Assembly: GCF_018492665.1 (NCBI RefSeq)
Contig: NZ_JAFVME010000006.1
Location: 124,001-188,000, forward strand
DNA: 64,000 nucleotides
From: Pedobacter sp. B4-66
GTDB taxonomy: Bacteria > Bacteroidota > Bacteroidia > Sphingobacteriales > Sphingobacteriaceae
Reading direction: 5' to 3'
Below, piece after piece: positions 1 to 8,711 of this stretch. Numbering within the stretch: the first letter of the stretch is position 1; each line of letters starts with the position of its first letter. The position numbers were made by a program, and so were the translations under genes. Under the pieces are notes generated by a model that was given only the letters and a program-made list of their open reading frames with translations, ran no database searches and was not told where the DNA came from.

Positions 1-353
1 TCTACTAAACACGAAAAACGTGTTAAAGGAAAAGCTTTTACAAGTGATACGTACCTTTTAACTTTAGGCCCTACAGGCTGATAAGCCAACAGCACATCAA
101 CTGCACCACAAGCGCCCAACATCTCCGCCTCCGCAATTGTAGCACATTTATATTTAGTGATTCCGGCATCGATCATTAGCCTGGTAACCTCCGCCGACTT
201 ATGCGTTTTCACATGAGGACGCAATCTATCAACCGAATCAATGCTGGCCTTTAGCTTTGCAATATTCCCCTTAATCCGATCCGGATAAAAAGCCAGAGCC
301 GGAGAATCCAGCTCATCTACATTATCAATGATATACCAATCTTGCTCAGCCAT
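1..353 (-). CDS. D-threonine aldolase / D-serine dehydratase-like PLP enzyme, N-terminal part (runs off left edge)
   Basis: This is a partial gene: the first 117 codons are present and the 3' end lies left of the window. Translation from the ATG at 353 gives MAEQDWYIIDNVDELDSPAL and later RPHVKTHKSAEV. The RPHxKTHK motif (Lys49) is the pyridoxal-phosphate lysine motif of fold-type III alanine-racemase-like enzymes of the D-threonine aldolase/DSD1 family. Those enzymes cleave D-threonine to glycine and acetaldehyde or dehydrate D-serine. It lies 11 bases downstream of a RidA gene and a GntP permease on the same strand, so a three-gene operon is likely. The metal-binding C-terminal domain that would separate aldolase from dehydratase is outside the window, so the exact substrate is open. 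Confidence 0.85.
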   Translation of the reverse strand, partial: MAEQDWYIIDNVDELDSPALAFYPDRIKGNIAKLKASIDSVDRLRPHVKTHKSAEVTRLMIDAGITKYKCATIAEAEMLGACGAVDVLLAYQPVGPKVKRYVSLVKAFPLTRFSCLV

Positions 354-364
354 AACCTTAAAAT

Positions 365-838
365 TTAATCATGAAGTTCAAATAAAGCTTCAATCTCTAC
401 AGGGATATTATCAGGCAACGAGCCAAAACCTACAGCGCTTCTGGTACCGATACCGTTTTCTTCTCCCCAAACTTGAGCAAAAAGCTCACTGCAACCGTTA
501 ATTACAAAGGGATGCCTTTCAAAGTCAGGTGTACAGTTTACCATACCCAAAACCTTGATTACCCTTTTCACACGGTTTAAACTACCCAGATTCGTTTTTA
601 TAGTCGACAACATGGTTAATCCAACCTGTCTGGCAGCAAGCTTCCCTTCTTCTTTGTCAAACTCAACACCCACACGCCCAATGATCAAGCTTTTATCATA
701 TCTAACAGGCCCATGTCCTGATAAATAAAGATACTTGCCATCAATCAAAAAAGGCTTATACACACCCAAAGGAGTTGGTGCTGGCGGCAACATTAATCCC
801 AATTTCTCAAACTGCTCATCTGCATTAAAAGTTTCCAT
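365..838 (-). CDS. RidA/YjgF/YER057c/UK114 family protein
   Basis: This 157-residue protein belongs to the RidA superfamily, trimeric enzymes that hydrolyse reactive enamines/imines such as 2-aminoacrylate released by PLP-dependent dehydratases. The C-terminal signature GTRSAVGFGSLPDNIPVEIE contains the conserved Arg133 that in RidA holds the substrate carboxylate, and Glu150. It is longer than the roughly 130-residue E. coli RidA, with an N-terminal extension typical of a RidA-like subgroup. It sits between a PLP enzyme of the D-serine/D-threonine family and a GntP permease with gaps of 11-12 bases. That context fits removal of the enamine intermediate made by the neighbouring enzyme, or an independent deaminase step. 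The family call is firm; the pathway role is inference. Confidence 0.9.
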   Translation of the reverse strand: METFNADEQFEKLGLMLPPAPTPLGVYKPFLIDGKYLYLSGHGPVRYDKSLIIGRVGVEFDKEEGKLAARQVGLTMLSTIKTNLGSLNRVKRVIKVLGMVNCTPDFERHPFVINGCSELFAQVWGEENGIGTRSAVGFGSLPDNIPVEIEALFELHD

Positions 839-850
839 ATCTATATTTAA

Positions 851-2164
851 TTAAATAATTTGATTTAATAAAAGTACACCTATCAGTCCCACAATTCCTA
901 CTATAGATTCCATTACGGCCCACGACTTAAAAGTATCTTTCATAGTTAAGTTGAAGTACTCTTTAAACATCCAGAATCCAGAATCGTTTACGTGTGAGAA
1001 CATTAAACTTCCTGCACCAATAGCCAAAACCATCAAGTTCGGATCTGTGTTCGACGATACCATCAAAGGTAAAATAATCCCGGCAGTAGTCAAACCTGCA
1101 ACCGTGGCCGACCCTACACAAAAACGAATAATTGCGGCTATTAACCAACCTAAAAACAAAGGCTGCATATCCATATCTTTTAAAAGCAAAGCGATTTGTC
1201 CGCTCACCCCACTATCCACTAAAACCTGTTTTAAAGCACCTGAGCCACCAATGATTAACAATATCATGGCTACGTCTTTAATCGCTTCACCATAGATATT
1301 CATAATGTCTACCATTTTCTTACCCTGAAAAACACCCAGCGAAAATGTAGCCACAAACAACGCAACAAGCATCGCAATTGTCGGACTTCCTGCAAAAGCA
1401 AAGAAGTTTGCAACTGATGGATTCTGATTCTCTGAAAGTGTAAACACAGTAGCCCCAATCAACAGTAAAACCGGCAGCAGGGCCGTAAAGAAGCTATTAA
1501 ACGCGCCCGGGAGTTCCTCTTCCGGCATATCTGCAGGCACAAAAGACGCCAAAGGTTTTGAAGGTATGGCCTTCAGTGTCCTCGAAAACAGCGGCCCTCC
1601 TATTATAATTGCAGGCACAGCTACTATCAAGCCATACAGCAATGTTAGTCCCATATTGGCTTTAAACTGAACAACCAGAGCCGAAGGTGATGGATGTGGC
1701 GGTAAAAAACCGTGTGTAACTGACAGAGCGGCCAGCATGGGCAAACCTATATAAATAACAGGCAGTTTATACTTGTAAACTATCGAAAATATCAAGGGAA
1801 CCATCAACACAAAACCTATCCCATAAAACAATGGAATACCCACCAGAAACCCGGTAGTTACCACTCCCCATTGAATATATTTCTCTCCGCAAAGGTTCAT
1901 CATAGATGATGCTATTCTTTGTGCTGCGCCACTTTGAGCTACAAGCTTACCTAACATCGCTCCTACGGTGATAATTACCACCAGAGAGCCCAATACATCA
2001 CCAATCCCCTTTTCTACAGAGGCGGTGACCTTATTAAGCGGAATGCCTAGTAAAATACCAGCAGTTATAGATACGATAAGAAAGGCAATAAATGCGTTGA
2101 CCCGGAATGCTGAAACTAAAATAATCAGGAATAGGATACACAATAAAACAATAAGGATGGTCAT
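851..2164 (-). CDS. GntP-family gluconate/D-serine-type H+ symporter
   Basis: This 437-residue, highly hydrophobic inner-membrane protein has about twelve predicted segments. It matches the GntP family (gluconate, idonate, D-serine and related carboxylate:H+ symporters), for example in the Gly/Pro-rich HGFLPPHPSPSALVVQF stretch and the C-terminal GAGSLMFSHVNDSGFWMFKE block. Usual family length is about 440. It is the first gene of a probable operon with RidA and a D-threonine-aldolase-like enzyme. Because E. coli DsdX (D-serine) belongs to the same family and sits beside a D-serine dehydratase, a D-hydroxy-amino-acid substrate is more likely here than gluconate; this is inference. The leader has an AACCAAATA motif 8 bases before the start. 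A divergent DUF1080 gene begins 79 bases away. Confidence 0.88.
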   Translation of the reverse strand: MTILIVLLCILFLIILVSAFRVNAFIAFLIVSITAGILLGIPLNKVTASVEKGIGDVLGSLVVIITVGAMLGKLVAQSGAAQRIASSMMNLCGEKYIQWGVVTTGFLVGIPLFYGIGFVLMVPLIFSIVYKYKLPVIYIGLPMLAALSVTHGFLPPHPSPSALVVQFKANMGLTLLYGLIVAVPAIIIGGPLFSRTLKAIPSKPLASFVPADMPEEELPGAFNSFFTALLPVLLLIGATVFTLSENQNPSVANFFAFAGSPTIAMLVALFVATFSLGVFQGKKMVDIMNIYGEAIKDVAMILLIIGGSGALKQVLVDSGVSGQIALLLKDMDMQPLFLGWLIAAIIRFCVGSATVAGLTTAGIILPLMVSSNTDPNLMVLAIGAGSLMFSHVNDSGFWMFKEYFNLTMKDTFKSWAVMESIVGIVGLIGVLLLNQII

Positions 2165-2242
2165 ACTTTTTTTATTTGGTTACACAAAATAGAAAAAAAA
2201 GCGAGTTGCTAAAAGTATTTATATCTTAGTATTAACAAAAAC

Positions 2243-2941
2243 ATGAAAAGAAACCTAACCAAATCACTCATTGCACTGGCTTTAATTTTAAGTTCAGCTG
2301 CCTCATTTGCTCAATCGAAGAGCTTGTTTAATGGTAAAGACCTAACAGGATGGCATGCCGATGTTCCTGAAATGGATAAAGACCCAAATGCCAGAATGCC
2401 TTTTATAATCCGCAATGGTTTATTGGTTAGTTTGGGTACTCCCGGAGGTCACCTGATTACCGATGCTACATATAAGAACTACCGCTTAGAAGTACAGTAT
2501 CGCTTTGCTGCTCAACCGGGTAACTGTGGCGTACTGGTACATGCCTCTACGTCAAGAGCACTTTATGATATGTTCCCAAAATCTATAGAAGTTCAAATGC
2601 AGCACACCATGGCCGGCGATTTCTGGTGTATCCAGGAAGACATTACCGTACCTGATATGGAGACTCGTCGTGGCCCTAAAGAAAACTGGGGCGTTAATGG
2701 CGATAAGCTTAGAAGAATAAAAAGACTTGTACAGGATGTTGAAAAACCTGTAGGTGAATGGAATAAAATGGTGATCGAGTGTTTAGGTGATCAGGTAAAA
2801 GTTTGGGTTAACGACGTTTTTGTTAACCATGGAACTAACTGCACAGTATCAAGTGGCAATATCGCTTTGCAAGCCGAAGGCTCGGAAGTTGAGTTTAGAA
2901 AAGTGGTGATTGCACCTATAAAAAAATTAACAGTAAAATAG
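2243..2941 (+). CDS. Secreted DUF1080 (3-keto-disaccharide hydrolase/LamG-like) protein
   Basis: The 232-residue protein has a signal peptide (about residues 1-23, ending SSAASFAQ) followed by a single DUF1080 domain. The domain starts with SLFNGKDLTGWHAD and ends SGNIALQAEGSEVEFRKV, the two most conserved parts of this concanavalin-like family. Some members act on 3-keto-glycosides made by periplasmic sugar oxidation, and others are only annotated as domain of unknown function. It appears monocistronic, with a hairpin terminator at 2966-2996 and a divergent GntP gene upstream. A role in cleaving oxidised glycosides would fit the ThuA-like and cytochrome-c propeller genes at 30.7-33.7 kb, but they are not linked here. 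Confidence 0.85.
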   Translation: MKRNLTKSLIALALILSSAASFAQSKSLFNGKDLTGWHADVPEMDKDPNARMPFIIRNGLLVSLGTPGGHLITDATYKNYRLEVQYRFAAQPGNCGVLVHASTSRALYDMFPKSIEVQMQHTMAGDFWCIQEDITVPDMETRRGPKENWGVNGDKLRRIKRLVQDVEKPVGEWNKMVIECLGDQVKVWVNDVFVNHGTNCTVSSGNIALQAEGSEVEFRKVVIAPIKKLTVK

Positions 2942-2965
2942 CTATTCTACTCTAAGGCTGGAATC

Positions 2966-2996
2966 TTTTGCCCGCTTCGCTAAATGGGCAAAATTT
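2966..2996 (+). terminator. Rho-independent terminator after the DUF1080 gene
   Basis: The arms TTTTGCCC (2966-2973) and GGGCAAAA (2986-2993) are perfect complements around a 12-base loop, followed by TTT. It starts 25 bases after the DUF1080 stop codon. The U tract is short. Confidence 0.55.
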
Positions 2997-3142
2997 CCTA
3001 GGTCTTTTCGCAGAAAGTCAATTTTATGTAAAGCATGGTGGCTAAGCATCCGAAATATAATGATTGAACAGGTGCACATCCTGATTTTTCATACTGTTAA
3101 CTGTTTATTAGTCAACTATTTTCAGGACGTGACAATCAGCAC

Positions 3143-3181
3143 AAAAAGCCCCAAAAAGTTAAATACTTTTTGGGGCTTTTT
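3143..3181. terminator. Bidirectional terminator between the DUF1080 gene and alaS
   Basis: A perfect 17-bp stem (AAAAAGCCCCAAAAAGT at 3143-3159 and its complement at 3165-3181) encloses a 5-base loop. The A and T runs at the ends give a U tract in both directions. It lies 25 bases beyond the alaS stop and between two convergent genes, so it can end both transcripts. Confidence 0.85.
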
Positions 3182-3206
3182 CAATATTGCTAACTATCTA
3201 ATCTTC

Positions 3207-5906
3207 CTAACCAATCAACGATTCAGCTTTAGTTAGAACAGCTGCTAAGCCATCCTTGTTCTTCCCACCTGCCGTAGCATAGAAAGGCTGGCCACCGCCA
3301 CCGCCTTGAATATCCTTAGCTAATTCTCTAACAATATTAGATGCATTCAGTCCTTTATCTTTAACCAAATTCTCTGATACCATTACTGTAATTCCAGGTT
3401 TATCATCAATTAAGGTAGTAAACACAAGGAACAGATCATCAACCAGATCCTTAACAGAAAACGCTAAGTTTTTAACTGCATCAGCGTTTGGTAAATCAAC
3501 ATGTGTAGCGATCAAATTAACCCCATTAATGGTTTTAAGGTGATGTACAATTTCATGTTTAAGATTAGCCGCTTGTTCGCCTACAGCCTTTTCAGCATCC
3601 TTTTTAAGTTTGGCATTCTCATCAATAAGCGCAGCGACAGCAGCTTTAAGGTCTTTATTTCCTTTTAACAACGCCCTTAAATCATTCAATTCTCGGTTCT
3701 GATCCAAAACAAATGCCTCAGCCTTATCAGCCGTAATTGCCTCTATCCTTCTTACACCTGCAGCGACAGCACTTTCAGAAGTAATTTTGAAATAACCAAT
3801 CTGACCTGTCGCCTGTACGTGAGTACCACCGCAAAGCTCTTTAGAATAATGATCGTCAAAAGTGATAATGCGTACTAAATCTCCATACTTCTCACCAAAT
3901 AAAGCAGTTACACCACTAGAAATTGCCTGATCATATGGAACATATCTTTGTTCCTTTAAAGGAATATTCTCTCTTACTTTCTGATTAACCAAATGCTCTA
4001 TCTGAGCCAACTCTTCGTCAGTAACCTTTGCGAAATGCGAAAAGTCGAAACGAAGATAATCAGGGTTTACCAATGAACCCTTTTGGTTCACGTGCGATCC
4101 CAATACCTTTTTCAATGCAGCATGCAACAAGTGTGTAGCCGAGTGGTTATCCTGAGAAAGCAAACGCTTATCTTCATCAATAACAGCCCAGAAACGACCA
4201 TCAACATCCTCTGGTAAAGTATCAGCATAATGTACAATTACACCATTTTCTTTCTTAGTATCAGTTATCTCTACAAAGAAAAGACGACTATGATCTTCTA
4301 AACGACCTGTATCACCTACCTGACCACCGCTTTCAGCATAAAAAGGAGTTTTGCTCAGCACAATCTGATATTGATCTTTACCCTTTGCACTTACCTTACG
4401 GTACTTTATGATTTCGGTTTCAGCTTCAAAATCATCATATCCAACAAATTCAACTTCAAGATCAGGATTAACAATAACCCAGTCACCTGTGTCAACTGCC
4501 GTAGCTGCACGAGAACGCTCTTTTTGTTTCAAAAGCGCCTTATTGTATTCTTCCATATCAACAGTCCAGCGTTGTTCTCTGGCCATCAATTCAGTTAAAT
4601 CTATTGGGAAACCATAGGTATCATTAAGCTCAAAAGCAAACTCTCCTGAAATCACCATCTGGTCTTTCAATATGCTATAAACCCATGGATCATCAAATTT
4701 TTTCTCGAGCTCAATAGCATTCTCAGCCATCAATACTTCGCCTTGCTTTTTAGTATAATTATCAAAGCGTTGGATACCCGTAGCTAAAGTTCTTAAGAAA
4801 GAGATTTCCTCTTCCAAAACAACCTTTTGCACAAAATCCTGTTGCATCGAAAGCTCATCAAACACGCCTTTAAACTGCTCAGCCAAAACCGGCACAAGCT
4901 GATTTAAAAACGGATCTTTAAGGTTTAAGAAAGTATATGCGTACCTTACAGCACGGCGTAAAATACGACGGATCACATACCCTGCTTTATTATTAGAAGG
5001 TAACTGCCCATCAGCAATTACAAATGAAATGGCACGAATATGATCAGCCATAACACGCATAGCGATATCCGTTTTCTCATCCACACCATATTCAATACCT
5101 GCATGTTTAGCAATAAATTGAATTAACGGTTGGAAAACATCAGTATCATAATTTGAAGATTTCTCTTGCAATACGCGAACTAAACGCTCAAAACCCATTC
5201 CTGTATCCACATGTTGTGCAGGAAGTGGCTGTAAAGAACCGTCTTTTAAACGGTTAAACTGCATAAATACGTTGTTCCAAATCTCAATAACCTGAGGATG
5301 GTCGGCATTTACAAGCGATTTACCTTCAACAGCTTTGCGCTCATCATCAGGACGGCAATCTACATGGATTTCAGAACATGGACCACATGGCCCGGTATCA
5401 CCCATTTCCCAGAAATTATCCTTTTTATTACCTAAAATAATACGGTCTTCAGGCACATATTGTTTCCAAAGCTCATAAGCCTCAGTATCCCTTGGCAAGC
5501 CCTCTTTTTCGTCCCCTTCAAAAATGGAAACATATAATTTATCTTTCGGAATTTTATAAACCTCAGTTAATAGCTCCCAGCTCCAGGCAATGGCTTCTTT
5601 CTTAAAATAGTCGCCAAAACTCCAGTTACCAAGCATTTCAAACATGGTATGGTGGTAGGTGTCAATTCCTACTTCCTCCAAATCGTTATGCTTTCCGGAT
5701 ACACGCAAACAACGTTGGGTATCAGTTACTCTTGGATATTTTATTGGGGCCTCTCCTAAAAACAAATCTTTAAACTGATTCATCCCCGCATTGGTAAACA
5801 TTAACGTAGGGTCGTTTTTAACTACAATAGGTGCCGATGAAACAATGTGATGTTGTTTTGATTCGAAAAATTTTAAGTATGCCTGTCTGATTTCCTTAGC
5901 TGTCAT
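3207..5906 (-). CDS. alaS: Alanine--tRNA ligase
   Basis: The 899-residue protein is full length for bacterial AlaRS (about 875-900) and charges tRNA-Ala in the cytoplasm. The N-terminal catalytic domain carries motif-2-like [15 protein letters not shown] (67-80) and [17 protein letters not shown]. The editing domain carries the zinc-ligand motifs HSATH (588-592) and CGGTH (692-696). The C-terminal C-Ala domain ends with the glycine-rich [14 protein letters not shown] (868-881). A coiled region at about 735-775 links the editing and C-Ala domains. The gene is monocistronic, with a TAAGTTTG promoter element just upstream and a strong terminator downstream. All key motifs are intact. Confidence 0.98.
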   Translation of the reverse strand: MTAKEIRQAYLKFFESKQHHIVSSAPIVVKNDPTLMFTNAGMNQFKDLFLGEAPIKYPRVTDTQRCLRVSGKHNDLEEVGIDTYHHTMFEMLGNWSFGDYFKKEAIAWSWELLTEVYKIPKDKLYVSIFEGDEKEGLPRDTEAYELWKQYVPEDRIILGNKKDNFWEMGDTGPCGPCSEIHVDCRPDDERKAVEGKSLVNADHPQVIEIWNNVFMQFNRLKDGSLQPLPAQHVDTGMGFERLVRVLQEKSSNYDTDVFQPLIQFIAKHAGIEYGVDEKTDIAMRVMADHIRAISFVIADGQLPSNNKAGYVIRRILRRAVRYAYTFLNLKDPFLNQLVPVLAEQFKGVFDELSMQQDFVQKVVLEEEISFLRTLATGIQRFDNYTKKQGEVLMAENAIELEKKFDDPWVYSILKDQMVISGEFAFELNDTYGFPIDLTELMAREQRWTVDMEEYNKALLKQKERSRAATAVDTGDWVIVNPDLEVEFVGYDDFEAETEIIKYRKVSAKGKDQYQIVLSKTPFYAESGGQVGDTGRLEDHSRLFFVEITDTKKENGVIVHYADTLPEDVDGRFWAVIDEDKRLLSQDNHSATHLLHAALKKVLGSHVNQKGSLVNPDYLRFDFSHFAKVTDEELAQIEHLVNQKVRENIPLKEQRYVPYDQAISSGVTALFGEKYGDLVRIITFDDHYSKELCGGTHVQATGQIGYFKITSESAVAAGVRRIEAITADKAEAFVLDQNRELNDLRALLKGNKDLKAAVAALIDENAKLKKDAEKAVGEQAANLKHEIVHHLKTINGVNLIATHVDLPNADAVKNLAFSVKDLVDDLFLVFTTLIDDKPGITVMVSENLVKDKGLNASNIVRELAKDIQGGGGGQPFYATAGGKNKDGLAAVLTKAESLIG

Positions 5907-5926
5907 CCTTCTCTTGATTAGTGGAA

Positions 5927-5934
5927 CAAACTTA
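5927..5934 (-). promoter_or_regulatory. Probable -7 element of the alaS promoter
   Basis: The minus strand reads TAAGTTTG, an exact match to the Bacteroidota -7 consensus TAnnTTTG, 20 bases before the alaS ATG. That would give a very short leader. I do not see a clear -33 TTTG at the usual distance. Confidence 0.4.
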
Positions 5935-5974
5935 GATAAAAAAATAACCTCTATCGAGGAAAATTGAAATTTTA

Positions 5975-6007
5975 TTGCGGATTTGTACTAAAATCGCACT
6001 ACATTTG
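5975..6007 (+). promoter_or_regulatory. Probable Bacteroidota-type promoter for the MerR gene
   Basis: TACATTTG at 6000-6007 matches the TAnnTTTG -7 consensus, and a TTG at 5975-5977 lies 22 bases upstream as a possible -33 element. A second TTTG at 5982-5985 is closer than usual. The predicted start would leave a leader of roughly 40 bases before the ATG at 6055. Confidence 0.45.
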
Positions 6008-6054
6008 AATACTTTAAATAAAAGCTATAAACCACTAATAATCAACACTAAAGT

Positions 6055-6390
6055 ATGCCTTACAAGGAACGGGATATCAATAAAATGTACTATACGATGG
6101 GTGAGGTAACCGAAATGTTTGGTGTAAACGCTTCGCAAATCCGATTTTACGAAAAGGAATTTGACGTATTACAACCTAAAAAAAACAAAAAGGGAAACCG
6201 ATTATTCACACCTGAAGACATTGAAAATTTAAAGATCATTTTTCATCTGGTAGAGGATAAAGGTTTTACCTTGAAAGGTGCTAAAGACCATTTAAAAAAC
6301 AATACTTCGGAGGTTAAAGAAAATCAAAAGATCATTGCTTCGCTTGAAAAGCTGAAGGATTTCTTACTTAAATTAAACGACGAGATTTAA
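6055..6390 (+). CDS. MerR-family transcriptional regulator
   Basis: This 111-residue protein has an N-terminal winged helix-turn-helix of the MerR type: YYTMGEVTEMFGVNASQIRFYEKEF, then a wing and second helix pair around RLFTPEDIENLKIIFHLVED (helices span about residues 11-85). A short C-terminal helix (about 88-111) would form the dimer coiled coil. There is no effector domain or cysteine cluster, so no metal or drug ligand can be named. It is a small MerR-like protein of the sort common in Bacteroidota. It stands alone between alaS and the competence pair, and its target is unknown. Confidence 0.85.
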   Translation: MPYKERDINKMYYTMGEVTEMFGVNASQIRFYEKEFDVLQPKKNKKGNRLFTPEDIENLKIIFHLVEDKGFTLKGAKDHLKNNTSEVKENQKIIASLEKLKDFLLKLNDEI

Positions 6391-6465
6391 GTTTATTTTT
6401 TCTCTTAATGATTAACAGCCTAAAACTAGACTGAAAGTGATACATGTCTTATCAGTGCTTTGTCT

Positions 6466-6509
6466 AAGTCCATGTTGAGTCCATGGTAAGTCCATGGTGA
6501 GTCCATGTT
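6466..6509 (+). repeat. Four tandem 11-bp repeats, (A/G)AGTCCATG(T/G)T
   Basis: Units at 6466-6476, 6477-6487, 6488-6498 and 6499-6509 share AGTCCATG and differ only at positions 1 and 10. An inverted partial copy, TGGACTTA, lies at 6525-6532. The surrounding 285-base gap (6391-6675) between merR and the competence genes holds no gene. Whether this is a regulatory site or a simple sequence repeat cannot be told from the window. Confidence 0.85.
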
Positions 6510-6675
6510 TTTCCAGACAAAAGGTGGACTTAATGCAGAATAAATCTTTACTCACTGTTGATTCACTTACCAACACATTCCGCTGACTGTTTTAACCTGT
6601 AAGAAAAGCTTTATTTTCACTTATCCGGTTAATTACTTTTTATATCCAAAATAATTATAGTGGTTAGGCTAATTT

Positions 6676-8706
6676 ATGCCAGCCACAACAAAAATGCTCT
6701 GCACATTTGTGCTTGCCCTGTTCTTTTTTAAAGTAAAAGCGCAGGGGGATTCTTTTATTAAGGATATCATAGAAAGTGTTGCCGAAAACTTATCGGAAGA
6801 CTATGATCTTTCCGAATTGACAGAACGCCTGACCAATTACAGAAGGCATCCAATCAATTTAAATCAAACAAATCCAGAAGAGCTTAAGAGTCTGGTCTTT
6901 TTATCGCCACTCCAAATTAGCAACTTTTTCAATCATATAAAAGTCAATGGAAAACTATTAAACATCCTTGAAATTCAGTCAATTGACGGGTTCGACCTAC
7001 AGACAATAAATCGGTTAATCCCATTTGTAACACTAAAAGCACCTCCCTTAATTTCAAACATGAGCTATAAGGATCTGGCTAAAAATGGAAACAATGATCT
7101 GATTTTTAGGTATGGTAGGTTATTTCAGACCCAAAAGGGCTTTAAGAGCCTACCAGGAAGCAAATACTTAGGCACCCCAGACAAACTACTCATGAGGTAC
7201 CGATATACCTACAAAGCGCTTCTTTCAGCCTCCATTGTTGCAGAGAAAGACGCCGGAGAATACTTTATTAATAACAAAACAGGTCTTGATCATTTATCGG
7301 GAAATATTGCCATCAACAAAGTTGGTTTCTTTAAAAAAATTGTACTTGGAGATTACAGTCTTCAATTCGGTCAGGGTTTAGCACTTTGGTCAGGATTTGC
7401 TTTTGGAAAAGGGCCCGATGTAACCAGTGTAGCCAGTAAGGATATTGGACTTCGACCTTACTCCTCTTCAAATGAAGCATCATTTTTTAGGGGAATTGCA
7501 ACTACAGTTAATTTAACGCAAAACATTGATCTCAGCACTTTTATATCTTCCAGAAAGCGAGATGCAAGTTTAAAAGACAATGACGGTTTTGTTACAATTC
7601 AAAATATTGGAATTACAGGATTACACCGTACAGCAACTGAGCTTAAAAACCAACGCAGCCTTGGTCAATTCGTTTACGGAGGAGCTTTACAATACTTAAG
7701 CAGCAACTTAAACCTTGGTTTTACGGCATACCAATCCAGCTATCAGCATGAATTTACTACGGGATCTTCTCTTTACAACAAGTACGCTTTTACAGGAAAA
7801 AACCTCGTTAACACTGGTTTTCATTACAGCTATACTTTTAAAAACATCTACTTTTATGGCGAAACTGCCCATAGCTTAAATGGCGGCTGGGCTATTGTAA
7901 ATGGGGCTATGGCTAGTTTATCGAAACAGGTGTCGGCAGTGTTGTTGCACCGTAGCTACGATAGGGATTACCATAGCTTTTTTAGTAATGGCGTTGGTGA
8001 AGGCACAGAAATCAGTAATGAAAAGGGTTGGTATGTAGGCTTAAACTACACTCCGTCTAAACGCTGGACCTTTTCTACCTATGGTGATTACTTTAAATTT
8101 CCATGGCTAAGATATAGAGTAGATTCTGCTTCTTCAGGATATGAAGTATTGGGTCAGGCGACCTACACTCCTAGCAAAACCTTCAAGATTTTAGCTCGAT
8201 ACAAGAGAGAAATAAAGCAACAGAACGCAGATGCAAGCAGTAATTACCTTTATTTGCAGGGTGTAAACAAACAAAATTACAGAATTGAGGGCAATTGGCA
8301 GTTGAATAAAAACATCGGCTTTCAGCAGCGTATAGAGGTTACTCATTATAAAAAAGGAAGTGTAAATGAATTCGGTTATCTGGCTTATCAGGATATGAAT
8401 TTTCAATTACTATCTTTTAAAGTCATAGGTAATATCCGATTAGCGTATTTCAATACGCCATCGTACAACAGCAGACTTTACGCCTACGAAGATGATGTTT
8501 TGTATGGCTCTAGCTTTGGCAGTTATTACGGCAAAGGGTTCAGAACTTTTATCAATTTGAGGTATCGGGTATTAAAAGATATGGATGTTTGGGGTAGATA
8601 TGCAATTTACGTCTACAATGATGTTGAAAAGATTGGGTCGGGGTTAGATGAAATAGAGGGCAACAAGAAATCTGATTTTAAGATACAGGTTCGTTATCAG
8701 TTTTAG
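6676..8706 (+). CDS. Helix-hairpin-helix protein with outer-membrane beta-barrel-like C-terminus
   Basis: The 676-residue protein has a signal peptide (residues 1-22, ending FFFKVKAQ). Two helix-hairpin-helix units follow at about 50-125 (LNQTNPEELKSLVFLSPLQI, then LLNILEIQSIDGFDLQTINR), resembling the ComEA DNA-binding fold. The remaining 550 residues are rich in alternating hydrophobic and aromatic strands (for example LGFTAYQSSYQHEF, YGETAHSLNGGWA) and end in RYQF, a terminal-Phe signature of outer-membrane barrels. It is 5 bases upstream of comEC. Together they suggest a DNA-handling role at the envelope. DNA uptake is inference from HhH motifs plus context; the barrel is inferred from composition. 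Confidence 0.75.
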   Translation: MPATTKMLCTFVLALFFFKVKAQGDSFIKDIIESVAENLSEDYDLSELTERLTNYRRHPINLNQTNPEELKSLVFLSPLQISNFFNHIKVNGKLLNILEIQSIDGFDLQTINRLIPFVTLKAPPLISNMSYKDLAKNGNNDLIFRYGRLFQTQKGFKSLPGSKYLGTPDKLLMRYRYTYKALLSASIVAEKDAGEYFINNKTGLDHLSGNIAINKVGFFKKIVLGDYSLQFGQGLALWSGFAFGKGPDVTSVASKDIGLRPYSSSNEASFFRGIATTVNLTQNIDLSTFISSRKRDASLKDNDGFVTIQNIGITGLHRTATELKNQRSLGQFVYGGALQYLSSNLNLGFTAYQSSYQHEFTTGSSLYNKYAFTGKNLVNTGFHYSYTFKNIYFYGETAHSLNGGWAIVNGAMASLSKQVSAVLLHRSYDRDYHSFFSNGVGEGTEISNEKGWYVGLNYTPSKRWTFSTYGDYFKFPWLRYRVDSASSGYEVLGQATYTPSKTFKILARYKREIKQQNADASSNYLYLQGVNKQNYRIEGNWQLNKNIGFQQRIEVTHYKKGSVNEFGYLAYQDMNFQLLSFKVIGNIRLAYFNTPSYNSRLYAYEDDVLYGSSFGSYYGKGFRTFINLRYRVLKDMDVWGRYAIYVYNDVEKIGSGLDEIEGNKKSDFKIQVRYQF

Positions 8707-8711
8707 CAAGC

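Noticed and set aside
951..1295. 114-codon plus-strand ORF over the GntP gene
   Set aside because: Antisense shadow of a well-supported permease; no start signal or recognisable motif.
6466..6509. Short CRISPR-like array
   Set aside because: The repeat unit is 11 bases with no unique spacers and no cas gene is present.
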